Positions 53,651-62,960 are shown, counted from the stretch's first letter. The stretch: DNA of 64,000 nt from Shimia marina (GCF_001458175.1 NZ_CYPW01000017.1:172245-236244); one strand, 5' to 3'. Translations and numbers: made by a program. Notes: generated by a model from the sequence alone, not told the origin.

Positions 53651-54301
53651 TCAGACCTGCACAAAACCCTTCTCTGCGTTGTCGTAGGCTTCCAGTCCGC
53701 CTTCAGCGATATTGTGCCACAAGCCATGCAGCGTCAGCGTCCCGGCATCGACACGCTCTTTCACAAACGGGAAGGTCATAAGATTGTCCAATGACACCAG
53801 CACAGATCGCTTTTCCAGTGCCCGCGCCTGCTCGGTTGGGTCTTTAATTTTAGCCACATCCTCATAGCCCGGACGCAACACATCCATCCAACGCCCAACG
53901 AAGCTGTCCTTGGCTTCAAGCGCCGGTGCGTGCCCTTTGCACATATCAATACAGCCCTGCACGCCACCACACTGACTGTGCCCCAAAACAACAACATGCG
54001 CCACTTTCAAAGCGGTTACAGCATATTCGATTGCAGCACTGGTGCCGTGCTGGTTGCCGTCTGGCTGGAACGGGGGCACGAGGTTGGCAATATTACGGTG
54101 GATGAAGAATTCACCCTGATCAGCCCCAAAAATGGATGTCACATGCACACGGCTGTCACAGCAGCTGATGATCATTGCGCGGGGGTGCTGACCCTCGGTG
54201 CCAAGATGCCGATACCAGCTCTGATTTTTTTCGTATGTTGTGGCCTTCCAGCCTTGGTAACGTTGCACCAGATACGACGGCAGAGGTTTGATATGGTCCA
54301 T
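53651..54301 (-). CDS. Beta-class carbonic anhydrase
   Basis: The 216-residue enzyme interconverts CO2 and bicarbonate with zinc. Seen are MIISCCDSRVHVTSIFGADQ (zinc cysteine and the Asp-Arg dyad), FIHRNIANLVPPF, and VVLGHSQCGGVQGCIDM with the second and third zinc ligands (His, Cys). It is a single gene ending at the shared terminator. Upstream, 54313-54323 contains AAGCGTTTCAA, repeated at 54931. Confidence 0.95.
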   Translation of the reverse strand: MDHIKPLPSYLVQRYQGWKATTYEKNQSWYRHLGTEGQHPRAMIISCCDSRVHVTSIFGADQGEFFIHRNIANLVPPFQPDGNQHGTSAAIEYAVTALKVAHVVVLGHSQCGGVQGCIDMCKGHAPALEAKDSFVGRWMDVLRPGYEDVAKIKDPTEQARALEKRSVLVSLDNLMTFPFVKERVDAGTLTLHGLWHNIAEGGLEAYDNAEKGFVQV

Positions 54302-54449
54302 AACATCTCCTAAAGCGTTTCAAGCGAGATAAGGCATATTTAGCTGTAATTCGAGAGAAAAGACCCGCCCCGAGAAACTTTTTGAGAAGGTTTGGGCCCC
54401 ATTTATGGATCAACCGTTGGGGGTGCCACGGAAATACTGGGGTGAAACT

Positions 54450-54830
54450 ATGTCACAAATTGCGATGCTTAAAATGTCTGAGCAAGCTGTCGTCGACCAG
54501 GACGAGCTTGCACGTGTTCTGATCCGGATGGATCCGTCCGAAGCAGAAGAAACCTTCATGGGACTGATCAAGTCCCTGACAGATCATCTGGCGATATCAG
54601 AGCAACATCTGCAAGCCTACAACCTGTCAGAACTGGCAGACACAATGGCTTTGGTGGAACTGATTTCAGGCCGTCTGTGCATGACGTCTCTGGCACAGGT
54701 CGCTGAGGATGTGATGCATTGCTGCGATCGCAACGATGGCGTGGCGCTTTCTGCGACACACGCCCGTCTGATCCGCATCGGCGAATGTGCATTGCGTGAA
54801 ATCTGGGATCTGAAGCGCGACTACATCTGA
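54450..54830 (+). CDS. Uncharacterised helical protein, 126 residues
   Basis: Starts MSQIAMLKMSEQAVVDQDEL; all-helical and acidic, with cysteines at GRLCMTSLAQ, DVMHCCDRND and IGECALREIW. No signal peptide or membrane helix. The ATG at 54450 follows TGGGGTG; an extension to 54405 is possible. I do not recognise a family. An identical 11-bp repeat (AAGCGTTTCAA) lies on each side of the gene. Confidence 0.62.
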   Translation: MSQIAMLKMSEQAVVDQDELARVLIRMDPSEAEETFMGLIKSLTDHLAISEQHLQAYNLSELADTMALVELISGRLCMTSLAQVAEDVMHCCDRNDGVALSATHARLIRIGECALREIWDLKRDYI

Positions 54831-55004
54831 GCGCTTACATCTTACGCATCCAAACCGCTAAAGCAGGGCGCATTTCCGTCTGATCCGCCAGAGGCACTTG
54901 TATCTTTGCCCTTGCGAAAAGACTTTGAACAAGCGTTTCAATTCAAATGCAAACTGCTCTAGGCTGCCCTCAAAACAGCCACATGCCGGTTCAAAAGGTG
55001 CGTC

Positions 55005-56396
55005 ATGACACTCACATTCGCTTCTCCCGAGTCCGACTCGATTATTCCACTACAAGTGCTGGACAGCGCTGGGTTTGACCAATGGAAAGAGGCTCAACCC
55101 GACGCGCTGCGCCGCTTTGTGGAGGCCTCCGGCTTCAAACCGACGATTGGCCAAACTCTGTTGGTGCCTGATTCTGATGGTGCGCCCATGATCGCGCTCG
55201 CAGGTTTTGGCTCCGAGCAGGCCCGCGCCCGCAGCCGGTTTCCGCTGGCGGCCGCCGCTACCAAACTACCCAAAGGCACCTATGCGCTGACCACGCCCCT
55301 CCCGGCTGGGGATCTGGAAACAGAGGCCCTAGGCTGGCTTCTGGCCGGCTACGCCTTTGATCGCTACGCCAAAAACACTGGGAGCAGTGCCAAACTGATC
55401 TGCCCAGAAGGCCTTGACGCGCCCCGTATCGAAGCCATCGCCGCAGGCGAAGCCCTGACCCGTGACCTGATCAACACGCCCGCGAGCGACATGGGCCCGC
55501 AGGATCTTGAAAAAGCCGCGCGGGCGCAGGCCGCGCGTTTTGGCGCCACCTGCACTGTGGTGACCGGTGCTGCGCTTCTGGAGCAGAACTTCCCGATGAT
55601 TCACACCGTGGGACGCGCCGCCGCCCCACATCGTGCGCCCCGGCTGATCGACATGCGCTGGGGCACATCCGGCCCCACCCTGACGCTGGTTGGCAAAGGG
55701 GTGTGCTTTGACACCGGCGGCCTAAATCTCAAACCCGGCGGCTCCATGGGTCTTATGAAAAAGGACATGGGCGGTGCAGCAACCGTGCTTGGGCTTGCGG
55801 AAATGATCATGGCACTCCGTCTGCCCATACAGTTGCGCGTGCTGATCCCAGCGGTGGAAAACGCTGTTTCGGGCGACAGCTTCCGCCCCGGCGACATCCT
55901 GACCTCCCGCAAAGGGCTGACGGTAGAAGTCAACAACACCGACGCCGAAGGCCGCCTCGTGCTTGCGGATGCATTGGCCTTTGGAGCCGAAGAGAACCCA
56001 GACATGATGATCTCCATGGCCACGCTCACGGGGGCCGCGCGTGTGGCCGTTGGACCGGATCTGTCGCCCTACTACTGTGATGATGGCAGTTTTGTCAGCG
56101 CGGTGGAAACCGCCGCACAGGCCGTGGCCGATCCGGTTTGGCGCATGCCTTTCTGGGATCCCTATGAGAAAATGATTGAGCCCGGCATCGCTGATCTGGA
56201 CAATGCGCCTTCGGGTGGCTTTGCCGGTTCCATCACCGCCGCCCTCTTCCTGCGCCGCTTTGCCGAGGGGCAGCGTTACGCCCATTTTGACATCTATGGC
56301 TGGAACCCCTCCGCCGCCCCCGCCCGCCCCAAAGGCGGCGTCGGCATGGGCGCACGGGCACTGCTGGCCGCGCTGCCAGACATCCTGTCTCTGTGA
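55005..56396 (+). CDS. M17 leucyl aminopeptidase family protein
   Basis: A 463-residue cytosolic aminopeptidase. The metal-binding catalytic domain contains GKGVCFDTGGLNLKPGGSMG, LMKKDMGGAATVLGLAEMIM and the signature NTDAEGRLVLADALAF, with all expected ligands (Lys, Asp, Glu). The N-terminal domain is shorter than in E. coli PepA. Its stop overlaps the NlpC/P60 gene (GTGATG), which suggests joint work on peptide or murein turnover. Confidence 0.94.
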   Translation: MTLTFASPESDSIIPLQVLDSAGFDQWKEAQPDALRRFVEASGFKPTIGQTLLVPDSDGAPMIALAGFGSEQARARSRFPLAAAATKLPKGTYALTTPLPAGDLETEALGWLLAGYAFDRYAKNTGSSAKLICPEGLDAPRIEAIAAGEALTRDLINTPASDMGPQDLEKAARAQAARFGATCTVVTGAALLEQNFPMIHTVGRAAAPHRAPRLIDMRWGTSGPTLTLVGKGVCFDTGGLNLKPGGSMGLMKKDMGGAATVLGLAEMIMALRLPIQLRVLIPAVENAVSGDSFRPGDILTSRKGLTVEVNNTDAEGRLVLADALAFGAEENPDMMISMATLTGAARVAVGPDLSPYYCDDGSFVSAVETAAQAVADPVWRMPFWDPYEKMIEPGIADLDNAPSGGFAGSITAALFLRRFAEGQRYAHFDIYGWNPSAAPARPKGGVGMGARALLAALPDILSL

Positions 56397-57262
56397 TGGG
56401 CGCGCCAACAGACCGCCGCCTGCTGGCCAGCACCGGCAAAGTCGCCGCAGAGCATCTGCGCGGCTTGGTAGACGCGGAGCGTTTTGTCACGCCAACGGCT
56501 TATCGTGTGGCCATGGTTGTCACCGATCTGCTCTCCGCCCCGCATGGCAGCCGCGAGCGGCAACTTCTGCGTGGCGAAATCGTCAATGTGGTGCATGTGG
56601 AAAAGGGCATGGCCTTTGGCTATGCCGAGAAAGATGGCTACGTGGGCTGGATCGACATTGGCGATGTGCTCAGCCATCCCAAACAGGTACCCACACATCG
56701 TATCGCCGCAGCCCGCAGCTATGCGAAATCCACCTCGGGGCTTAAGACGATGGGCCTTGTGACGCCGCTGTCGATGGGCACCCGCCTGGTGGTTTTGGGA
56801 GAGGACGACGGCTGGGCGCGCATTGCCTGGGACGGGGGCAAAATCACCCGCGATCTCTATGTGCCCAGCGGCCACCTTGCCCCCGATGATCACGTCGAAA
56901 GCGATCCCGTCGCTGTGGCAGAACGACTGATTGGCACACCTTACCTCTGGGGCGGCAATGCCAGCTTTGGCATCGACTGTTCAGGCCTTGTGCAAATGGC
57001 CCTACTGGCCTGCGGCATACCCTGCCCCGGTGACAGCGACCTGCAGGAAGCGCATTTTGCGGAGGCCACCAGCCCTTATCAGCGCGGTGATCTGCTGTTC
57101 TGGAAAGGCCATGTTGCGATGGTCTGCGATCCCGACACTTTGGTGCACGCCAACGCCCACCATATGGCCGTGGCCCATGAACCGATAAACGCCGCCATCG
57201 CGCGCATCGCCACTCAGGGCGACGGCCCCGTAACGGCCCACCGCCGGCCAGAGCTGCCATAA
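56396..57262 (+). CDS. NlpC/P60 family peptidase with SH3-like domains
   Basis: The 288-residue protein has an N-terminal SH3-like region (RVAMVVTDLLSAPHGSRERQ, FGYAEKDGYVGWIDIGDV) and a C-terminal NlpC/P60 domain: GTPYLWGGNASFGIDCSGLV with the catalytic cysteine, then GDLLFWKGHVAMV with the histidine. These enzymes cut murein peptides, often gamma-D-Glu-diamino acid. No signal peptide is visible, so it probably acts on recycled muropeptides in the cytoplasm, in line with the coupled M17 peptidase. Confidence 0.92.
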   Translation: MGAPTDRRLLASTGKVAAEHLRGLVDAERFVTPTAYRVAMVVTDLLSAPHGSRERQLLRGEIVNVVHVEKGMAFGYAEKDGYVGWIDIGDVLSHPKQVPTHRIAAARSYAKSTSGLKTMGLVTPLSMGTRLVVLGEDDGWARIAWDGGKITRDLYVPSGHLAPDDHVESDPVAVAERLIGTPYLWGGNASFGIDCSGLVQMALLACGIPCPGDSDLQEAHFAEATSPYQRGDLLFWKGHVAMVCDPDTLVHANAHHMAVAHEPINAAIARIATQGDGPVTAHRRPELP

Positions 57263-57278
57263 TAGACGGAGACACCCC

Positions 57279-58232
57279 ATGAGCGACGCTTTCTTTCAAC
57301 CCGTTTCCGGCATGGAACTGCCGCGCTTTGCAGGCATGCCCTCTTTCATGCGCCTGCCGTTCATGGATCTGGAGCATGACAGGATTTCAGAGGTGGATAT
57401 CGGCCTTATTGGCGTCCCATGGGACAGTGGCACCACCAATCGTCCGGGCCCACGCCATGGCCCACGACAGTTGCGGGATGCCTCTACCATGATCAGGGCG
57501 CAAAACGGGGCCACCGGTGTGCGCCCGTTTGATCTCATGAACTGCGCCGACCTTGGAGATGTCGGCCCCAACCCAGCGGACATTCAAGACAGCATGGCCC
57601 GGATTACGCATTTCTATGACACGGTCCTGTCCAAACAAATCATGCCACTGACAGCAGGTGGCGATCACCTGACCTCTCTGCCAATTCTCCGGTCTCTGGC
57701 CAAGGATGCTCCGGTTGGCATGGTCCACTTTGACAGTCACACCGACCTCTATCACAGCTATTTTGGCGGCACGATGTACACCCACGGCACGCCGTTCCGC
57801 CGCGCGGTAGAAGAAGGCTTGCTGGATCCAAAGCGTGTGGTGCAAATCGGAATTCGCGGCTCCACGTATGATGACGAAGACACGGATTTTGCCAAAGCTG
57901 TGGGCATCCGAGTAATCCGCATCGAAGAATTCTTCCAACGCGGCCTTCAGGATGTCATGGCAGAAGCGCGCGACATTGTTGGCAATGCCCCAACCTATGT
58001 GAGCTATGACATTGATTTTGTCGACCCGACCTTCGCCCCCGGCACAGGCACACCCGAAGTTGGTGGCCCCAACAGCTTTCAGGCACTGGAAGTGGTCCGG
58101 GCGTTAGATGGGCTGAACATCATTGGGGCTGATCTGGTCGAAGTCTCCCCGCCGTTTGACAGCGCAGGGGGCACCGCCTTCCTTGGGGTCTCCATCATGT
58201 TTGAACTGCTCTGCATCATGGCGCGACGCTGA
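57279..58232 (+). CDS. speB: Agmatinase / ureohydrolase family protein
   Basis: A 317-residue binuclear-manganese ureohydrolase. Metal motifs are GGDHLTSLP, MVHFDSHTDLYHS and VSYDIDFVDPTFAPGTGTPE, all with intact ligands. It is annotated as agmatinase in related organisms (agmatine to putrescine and urea), but guanidinobutyrase or similar activity is possible. It is 16 bp after the NlpC/P60 gene in the same direction. Confidence 0.85.
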   Translation: MSDAFFQPVSGMELPRFAGMPSFMRLPFMDLEHDRISEVDIGLIGVPWDSGTTNRPGPRHGPRQLRDASTMIRAQNGATGVRPFDLMNCADLGDVGPNPADIQDSMARITHFYDTVLSKQIMPLTAGGDHLTSLPILRSLAKDAPVGMVHFDSHTDLYHSYFGGTMYTHGTPFRRAVEEGLLDPKRVVQIGIRGSTYDDEDTDFAKAVGIRVIRIEEFFQRGLQDVMAEARDIVGNAPTYVSYDIDFVDPTFAPGTGTPEVGGPNSFQALEVVRALDGLNIIGADLVEVSPPFDSAGGTAFLGVSIMFELLCIMARR

Positions 58233-58302
58233 CAAAAACACTGGGGGTGGGGCGCCCCCCCAATTTCACGCGCACCAGAGGTTTACCTCACACAATGAGG
58301 CG

Positions 58303-58650
58303 TCACTCCACCGCGCGGATCAATTTGCGCTCCAAGACGCGCAACACGGTTTTCAGATCGTGGCCGCGTTTGAGCACCTGTCCATCCATGCCAATCACCG
58401 CATAGAGGCCCTGTTTGTTGCGCAATTTGGGACGCTTTTCGATACGATAGATCGGATTTTCTGCCGTGCGTCGAAACACCGAAAAGACAGCCACCTCCCG
58501 CAGGGAGGAAATGCCGTAGTCCCGCCATTCGCCCGCCGCCACCATGCGGCCATAAAGCCCCAGAATGACAGTAAGTTCCGTGCGATGAAACGCGACCTGT
58601 GGCGCGGCTTTGAGGGGCGGGTGCAATGCGGTGGGAGGAGGTGTTGTCAT
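58303..58650 (-). CDS. DUF2794 family protein
   Basis: About 115 residues, matching the alphaproteobacterial DUF2794 family: FHRTELTVILGLYGRMVAAG, EWRDYGISSLREVAVFSVFR, RIEKRPKLRNKQGLYAVIGM and the end DLKTVLRVLERKLIRAVE. Its high conservation across the class suggests a housekeeping role, yet none is known. The start is uncertain; ATG 58650 matches the usual homologue length, 58674 and 58719 are in frame upstream. Confidence 0.87.
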   Translation of the reverse strand: MTTPPPTALHPPLKAAPQVAFHRTELTVILGLYGRMVAAGEWRDYGISSLREVAVFSVFRRTAENPIYRIEKRPKLRNKQGLYAVIGMDGQVLKRGHDLKTVLRVLERKLIRAVE

Positions 58651-59138
58651 ACATTCAGACTTGCGCTCTTTCATGACAAAATCAAGTCTACCTCCTGCAC
58701 TGTGCCCTCCGCCCCACAAAGCACCCCGTTAACCACGTCGCATTTCCGCCACAGATTCTTCCGCAAATGGCCCCGACCCGATCCTTTTTTTGCCGCAGCC
58801 AAAGGGCATCTTAGGTACATAGCGAAACTTGAAACGCTACCCTTGGCGGCGCGGCATTATTGCCCCCACCCAGTTCGCGCCGCCGGGGGGCACTTTTCCA
58901 GAACATCTTTCCAATACATCGGTTTCTAGATCTTACACTCTGCACAGGGCAGATCCTCCACCTTCGATCTCAGGATTACCACGCACGGTAGGGCACTCAG
59001 GCCTCGGCAAAACTTTATGAGAAAAACGTCGAAGGAACAGAAACGTGACCTGGAATCGCCTTGTGTTCTTATATTTTCCTCTTGCCTCCCTGCCCCTGTG
59101 TGCGCTGCACTGCCTCAAAGCCACCGACAGGAGCCACC
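58651..59138. other. Long intergenic stretch with a large GC-rich hairpin
   Basis: This 488-bp stretch separates divergent genes. GGCGGCGCG (58845-58853) and CGCGCCGCC (58876-58884) form a perfect 9-bp stem with a 22-nt loop. No T tract follows. Open frames here lack ribosome sites, and no known RNA family was recognised; a small RNA is possible. Confidence 0.5.
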
Positions 59139-59573
59139 ATGCATCACCCTCTCTCTCTCGCTCTTCTCCTCATCGTTGCCACGCCAGCCTGGGCGCACAA
59201 CGGGGTAAAAGATCCACAGGTCATGGCCCGCATGACTGCGATGGAACACATCGGTGACGCCTTCCAAACACTCGTCAGCATGGCAAAACAAGAGGTCCCG
59301 CTGCATCAGGCCAAGGCCCACATGGCCCGTGACACAATCGTCACCCACGCAAGCACAATCACCACCCTCTTCGAAGCGCCAGCAACCGATGCAAAGTCAG
59401 AGGCGCTGCCAAATATCTGGGACAACTGGGCGGACTTCAGCGCCAAGGCAGACGACCTCACAAAAGCCGCTCAGGCTCTGGATTTCAAAGATCGCGCAGC
59501 TTTGGCCGACACGCTGGGAGCAGTAGGCAGCGCCTGTCGCGCCTGCCACAAACCTTATCGGGAAAAGAAATAA
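59139..59573 (+). CDS. Cytochrome c' family protein
   Basis: A 144-residue periplasmic haem protein with signal peptide (SLALLLIVATPAWA) and a four-helix bundle of the cytochrome c' type. The haem-binding motif CRACH is near the C-terminus (GSACRACHKPYREKK). The N-terminal VMARMTAMEHIGDAFQTL is typical. Cytochromes c' bind NO and may protect against it. AGGAGC precedes the ATG at 59139. No redox partner is adjacent. Confidence 0.9.
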   Translation: MHHPLSLALLLIVATPAWAHNGVKDPQVMARMTAMEHIGDAFQTLVSMAKQEVPLHQAKAHMARDTIVTHASTITTLFEAPATDAKSEALPNIWDNWADFSAKADDLTKAAQALDFKDRAALADTLGAVGSACRACHKPYREKK

Positions 59574-59592
59574 ACCCGGAAGCGCACCACAC

Positions 59593-59874
59593 TTAGCCGC
59601 AGGAGACCTGCAGGATCTTACCTTCAGCGTCATGCACCACATTCAGCCGGTTTTCATGAAAGTCCATTGTAGCAGCGTCATGCTCGCCCATGACCCGCAC
59701 CATTTCCGGCACGATCACACCTTCAAGCGCGCTCTTGTCCTGCCCAACAAGAAAGGCAAACGTCGCAGGGTCACAAGTCGTGCTGCCCTGAACTGTGACT
59801 TCTTCCTCTCCTTTGCAGGCCACCACAGCCAACAAAGCCATCGCGCCAACCCCAGCCAAAACTCCACGTCGCAT
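59593..59874 (-). CDS. I78-family peptidase-inhibitor-like lipoprotein
   Basis: A 93-residue lipoprotein: signal [20 protein letters not shown] with lipobox AVVAC, then a domain with [20 protein letters not shown] and [20 protein letters not shown] ending in SCG. This matches peptidase inhibitor family I78, in which two cysteines flank the domain. The ATG at 59874 gives a normal lipoprotein; the frame runs open to 59940. It converges with the cytochrome c' gene. Inhibitor activity is inferred from family. Confidence 0.78.
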   Translation of the reverse strand: MRRGVLAGVGAMALLAVVACKGEEEVTVQGSTTCDPATFAFLVGQDKSALEGVIVPEMVRVMGEHDAATMDFHENRLNVVHDAEGKILQVSCG

Positions 59875-60017
59875 CACAGCACTCCTTTGTCGCAAACCAA
59901 CACATTTGCTTCGCGCCTGCCAACTTGGCTCGACAAGCAAAGCTCTATGCTGTCAATAAGAGATCAACGCGCCGGTGTTTCAACCGCGCTGTGCACCAAT
60001 CATGGAGGATAGGCAAA

Positions 60018-61157
60018 ATGATGCGCACCCGTGCCGCCGTGGCTTTGGAAGCCGGCAAACCCTTGGAAATCATGGAAGTGAACCTTGAAGGCCCCAAAGC
60101 GGGCGAGGTTTTGGTGGAAATCAAAGCCACTGGGCTTTGCCACACAGATGAGTTCACCCGCTCCGGAGCAGATCCAGAAGGTCTGTTCCCCTCCATTCTG
60201 GGCCACGAAGGCGCAGGTATTGTGATGGAAGTCGGCGAAGGCGTCACCACGCTGAAGCCCGGCGATCACGTGATCCCGCTCTACACCCCAGAATGCCGCG
60301 AATGTCACGCCTGCCTGTCGGGCAAAACCAACCTCTGCACCGCGATCCGTGGCACACAAGGACAGGGCCTCATGCCCGATGGCACCACGCGCTTCTCCAT
60401 GCTCGATGGCACCCCGATCTACCACTACATGGGCTGCTCCACCTTCGCGAACCACACAGTTCTGCCGGAAATCGCGCTGGCAAAAGTGCGGGACGACGCG
60501 CCTTTTGACAAAATCTGCTACATCGGCTGCGGCGTCACCACTGGCATCGGCGCGGTGATCAACACCGCAGGCGTTGAAATCGGCTCTTCTGCGGCGGTCT
60601 TTGGCCTTGGCGGAATCGGGCTCAACGTGATCCAGGGCCTGCGTATGGCCGGTGCTGATGTGATCATCGGCGTGGATCTCAACGACGACAAAGCAGAGAT
60701 GGCCAAGAAATTTGGCATGACCCACTTCGTGAATCCGTCCAAGCTGCCCGAAGGTCAGTCCGTGACCGAGGCAATCATTGAGCTCACCAAAACCGAAAAA
60801 GATCAGTTCGGCGGCGTGGACTATTCCTTTGACGCCACCGGCAACGTGCAGGTCATGCGCGACGCGCTTGAATGTTCCCACCGCGGCTGGGGCGTCTCCG
60901 TCATCATCGGCGTAGCCCCTGCCGGTGCCGAAATCTCCACCCGTCCGTTCCAGCTGGTCACCGGCCGCGTCTGGAAAGGCACCGCCTTTGGTGGCGCAAA
61001 GGGGCGCACCGACGTGCCACAATTTGTGGATTGGTACATGGACGGTAAGATCGAAATCGACCCAATGATCACCCACAAGCTGACTCTGGATGAGATCAAC
61101 CACGGCTTTGACCTCATGCACGAAGGCAAATCCATCCGCGCTGTGGTGGAATTCTAA
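60018..61157 (+). CDS. frmA: S-(hydroxymethyl)glutathione dehydrogenase / class III alcohol dehydrogenase
   Basis: This enzyme oxidises the formaldehyde-glutathione adduct and also reduces S-nitrosoglutathione. The 379-residue protein has catalytic zinc ligands in [12 protein letters not shown] and LGHEGAGIV, structural zinc cysteines in [17 protein letters not shown], and the NAD fold [21 protein letters not shown] lies 8 bp before ATG 60018 (a second ATG at 60021). Many alphaproteobacteria place an esterase (fghA) next to it; none is seen here. Confidence 0.96.
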   Translation: MMRTRAAVALEAGKPLEIMEVNLEGPKAGEVLVEIKATGLCHTDEFTRSGADPEGLFPSILGHEGAGIVMEVGEGVTTLKPGDHVIPLYTPECRECHACLSGKTNLCTAIRGTQGQGLMPDGTTRFSMLDGTPIYHYMGCSTFANHTVLPEIALAKVRDDAPFDKICYIGCGVTTGIGAVINTAGVEIGSSAAVFGLGGIGLNVIQGLRMAGADVIIGVDLNDDKAEMAKKFGMTHFVNPSKLPEGQSVTEAIIELTKTEKDQFGGVDYSFDATGNVQVMRDALECSHRGWGVSVIIGVAPAGAEISTRPFQLVTGRVWKGTAFGGAKGRTDVPQFVDWYMDGKIEIDPMITHKLTLDEINHGFDLMHEGKSIRAVVEF

Positions 61158-61180
61158 ACCTCTGTCGAGAAATAACAAAA

Positions 61181-61210
61181 ACGGGTCGCTTCGGCGGCCC
61201 GTTTGCTTTT
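61181..61210. terminator. Bidirectional Rho-independent terminator
   Basis: ACGGGTCGC and GCGGCCCGT form a 9-bp stem (one G-U) with a TTCG tetraloop, then TTTGCTTTT. A-rich flank on the other side (AACAAAAA) lets it serve the convergent TetR gene as well. Confidence 0.88.
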
Positions 61211-61227
61211 GCGTATTTAGAAAGCGC

Positions 61228-61848
61228 TCATTTTACACCGTAGCGCGCCATAAACATCGCAACTGCGGCATCCACCACCTGCTCTACCTCAGCCGGTGAA
61301 AATTGCCGCTGCACTCCGGTGACCTGACGCAAAAACAACCCGGCCTTGCACAGTTCGGCAAACTGATCGGCCGCCAGACCGTAGTCCTCCACCACCAATT
61401 CGCCACGCGCTACGGCCTGACCAAAAAATTCTATCAAGCGGCTTTTCATCACCGCTGGGCCAGTTTCGTAAAACTGCTGCCCAAGCTCGGGAAACCGCTC
61501 ACATTCTGACACACAGACGCGAAACATATTGCGCCCAAACTCCGACAGAATGATCCCCATCAACCCACGCCCTACAATTGTCAGCACCTCAGGCACCGGT
61601 TGTTCTTCGTCCACAGAGGCTTCCAATTGCGCAGCTTGCTGCGTGCATTCCTGTCTTGCCACCTCCATGAACAGCATACGTTTGTCGGGAAAGTAGTTAT
61701 ACAACGTCGCCTTGGAGACCTGCGCCTGCTGCGCGATCACATCCATGCGCACACTTTCGAAACCATGCTGCATGAAAAGCACACGGGCGCTCTCCAAAAC
61801 TTGCGCAAATTTGCGCCCCTTTCGAATGATCGCAGTTTGTTCATTCAT
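61228..61848 (-). CDS. TetR family transcriptional regulator
   Basis: The 206-residue regulator has the TetR HTH: ARVLFMQHGFESVRMDVIAQ and QAQVSKATLYNYFPDKRMLF. The C-terminal ligand domain (residues 60-206) has no recognisable relative. It is divergent from mbfA with 137 bp between. As it converges on the glutathione dehydrogenase, its target is uncertain. No palindrome close to its own start was convincing. Confidence 0.9.
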   Translation of the reverse strand: MNEQTAIIRKGRKFAQVLESARVLFMQHGFESVRMDVIAQQAQVSKATLYNYFPDKRMLFMEVARQECTQQAAQLEASVDEEQPVPEVLTIVGRGLMGIILSEFGRNMFRVCVSECERFPELGQQFYETGPAVMKSRLIEFFGQAVARGELVVEDYGLAADQFAELCKAGLFLRQVTGVQRQFSPAEVEQVVDAAVAMFMARYGVK

Positions 61849-61956
61849 CAGACCGCGTCCAAGCCTCCTCGCTCGCAGGTGTTGCTAGCAGATAGGCAAC
61901 CCTACACCCCTGCTTCCCTGCGTAGCAAGCCTTGCACTTCCACAGATCATATATAT

Positions 61957-61973
61957 TTTAGAACCATTCTAAA
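61957..61973. promoter_or_regulatory. ICE box (Irr-type operator) upstream of mbfA
   Basis: TTTAGAACCATTCTAAA is a perfect palindrome (TTTAGAA-N3-TTCTAAA), the form of the iron control element bound by Irr in alphaproteobacteria. It lies 12 bp before the mbfA ATG. A weak promoter (TTGCAC at 61932 with TATTTT at 61954, 16 bp apart) overlaps it, which fits repression when iron is low. Confidence 0.85.
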
Positions 61974-61985
61974 TAAGAGGTGAAG

Positions 61986-62960
61986 ATGCGTTTTTCTCCC
62001 TATCACAAACGGTTGCGTGACCTGACAGAACAGGAAGTGCTCGCTTTGGCGATCTCCTCCGAAGAAGATGACGCACGCATCTATCGCGGCTTTGCGGAAC
62101 AATTGCGAGACGCCTATCCTGCGACCGCCAAGATCTTTGATGACATGGCACAGGAAGAAGATGGCCACCGCCAAGCACTCATTGCCAGGCATCAGAGCCA
62201 GTTTGGCAATACGGTGCCTCTGTTGCGCCGCGAACATGTGGCCGGGTTCCACAGCCGCCGCCCCATATGGCTCTCCGCCAACCTAAGCCTAGAGGCGATC
62301 CGCAATCTGGCCAGCCAGATGGAGCAGGACGCCGAAGCCTTCTATGTGAAAGCTGCCAAACAAGTGACAGATCTTGACACCCGCAAATTGCTCGGTGATC
62401 TCGCCGCAGCAGAAGCAGGCCACAAGCACACAGCGGACGATCTGACCGAAACCCACCTTGATCCAGACACACGCGACGATGAAAACGCCCGCGCACATCG
62501 TCAATTTGTGCTCACTTGGGTGCAGCCCGGACTGGCCGGGTTGATGGATGGCTCCGTTTCCACGCTTGCGCCGATCTTCGCCACCGCCTTTGCCACGCAA
62601 GACACACATACCACTTTTCTGGTCGGGCTCGCTGCATCTGTCGGCGCAGGTATTTCCATGGGCTTCACAGAAGCCGCCTCTGATGATGGCGAACTCTCAG
62701 GACGCGGTTCCCCAATCAAACGGGGGCTCGCCTCCGGTATCATGACCACACTCGGTGGTCTGGGGCACGCGCTGCCCTATCTGATTCCCGATTTCTGGAC
62801 CGCCACCATTCTCGCAATTCTGGTTGTGTTTGTAGAGCTTTGGGCCATCGTCTGGATTCAGAACCGTTTCATGAAAACCCCGTTTGGCCGCGCCACATTC
62901 CAAGTGGTACTTGGCGGGGCGTTGGTCTTTGCCGCTGGAGCGTTGATCGGGGGCGGCTAA
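61986..62960 (+). CDS. mbfA: Membrane-bound ferritin MbfA (rubrerythrin-VIT1 fusion)
   Basis: MbfA exports iron and protects against iron and peroxide stress. The 324-residue protein fuses an N-terminal erythrin (ferritin-like) domain, with SSEEDDARIYRGFAEQLRDA, QEEDGHRQALIARH, EQDAEAFYVKAAKQ and AEAGHKHTADDL, to a C-terminal VIT1-like membrane domain with LAASVGAGISMGFTEAASDD and three or more helices. The ATG at 61986 has AAGAGG upstream; GTG 61980 is in frame. Its ICE box indicates Irr control. Confidence 0.95.
   Translation: MRFSPYHKRLRDLTEQEVLALAISSEEDDARIYRGFAEQLRDAYPATAKIFDDMAQEEDGHRQALIARHQSQFGNTVPLLRREHVAGFHSRRPIWLSANLSLEAIRNLASQMEQDAEAFYVKAAKQVTDLDTRKLLGDLAAAEAGHKHTADDLTETHLDPDTRDDENARAHRQFVLTWVQPGLAGLMDGSVSTLAPIFATAFATQDTHTTFLVGLAASVGAGISMGFTEAASDDGELSGRGSPIKRGLASGIMTTLGGLGHALPYLIPDFWTATILAILVVFVELWAIVWIQNRFMKTPFGRATFQVVLGGALVFAAGALIGGG

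Noticed and set aside
58829..59020. Short frame in the DUF2794-cytochrome gap
   Set aside because: No ribosome site, and it covers the large hairpin.
60000..61178. 392-codon open frame antisense to the glutathione-dependent dehydrogenase
   Set aside because: It mirrors a strongly conserved gene; long antisense frames are normal in high-GC codon use, and the translation (rich in His, Asp and Phe) fits no family.
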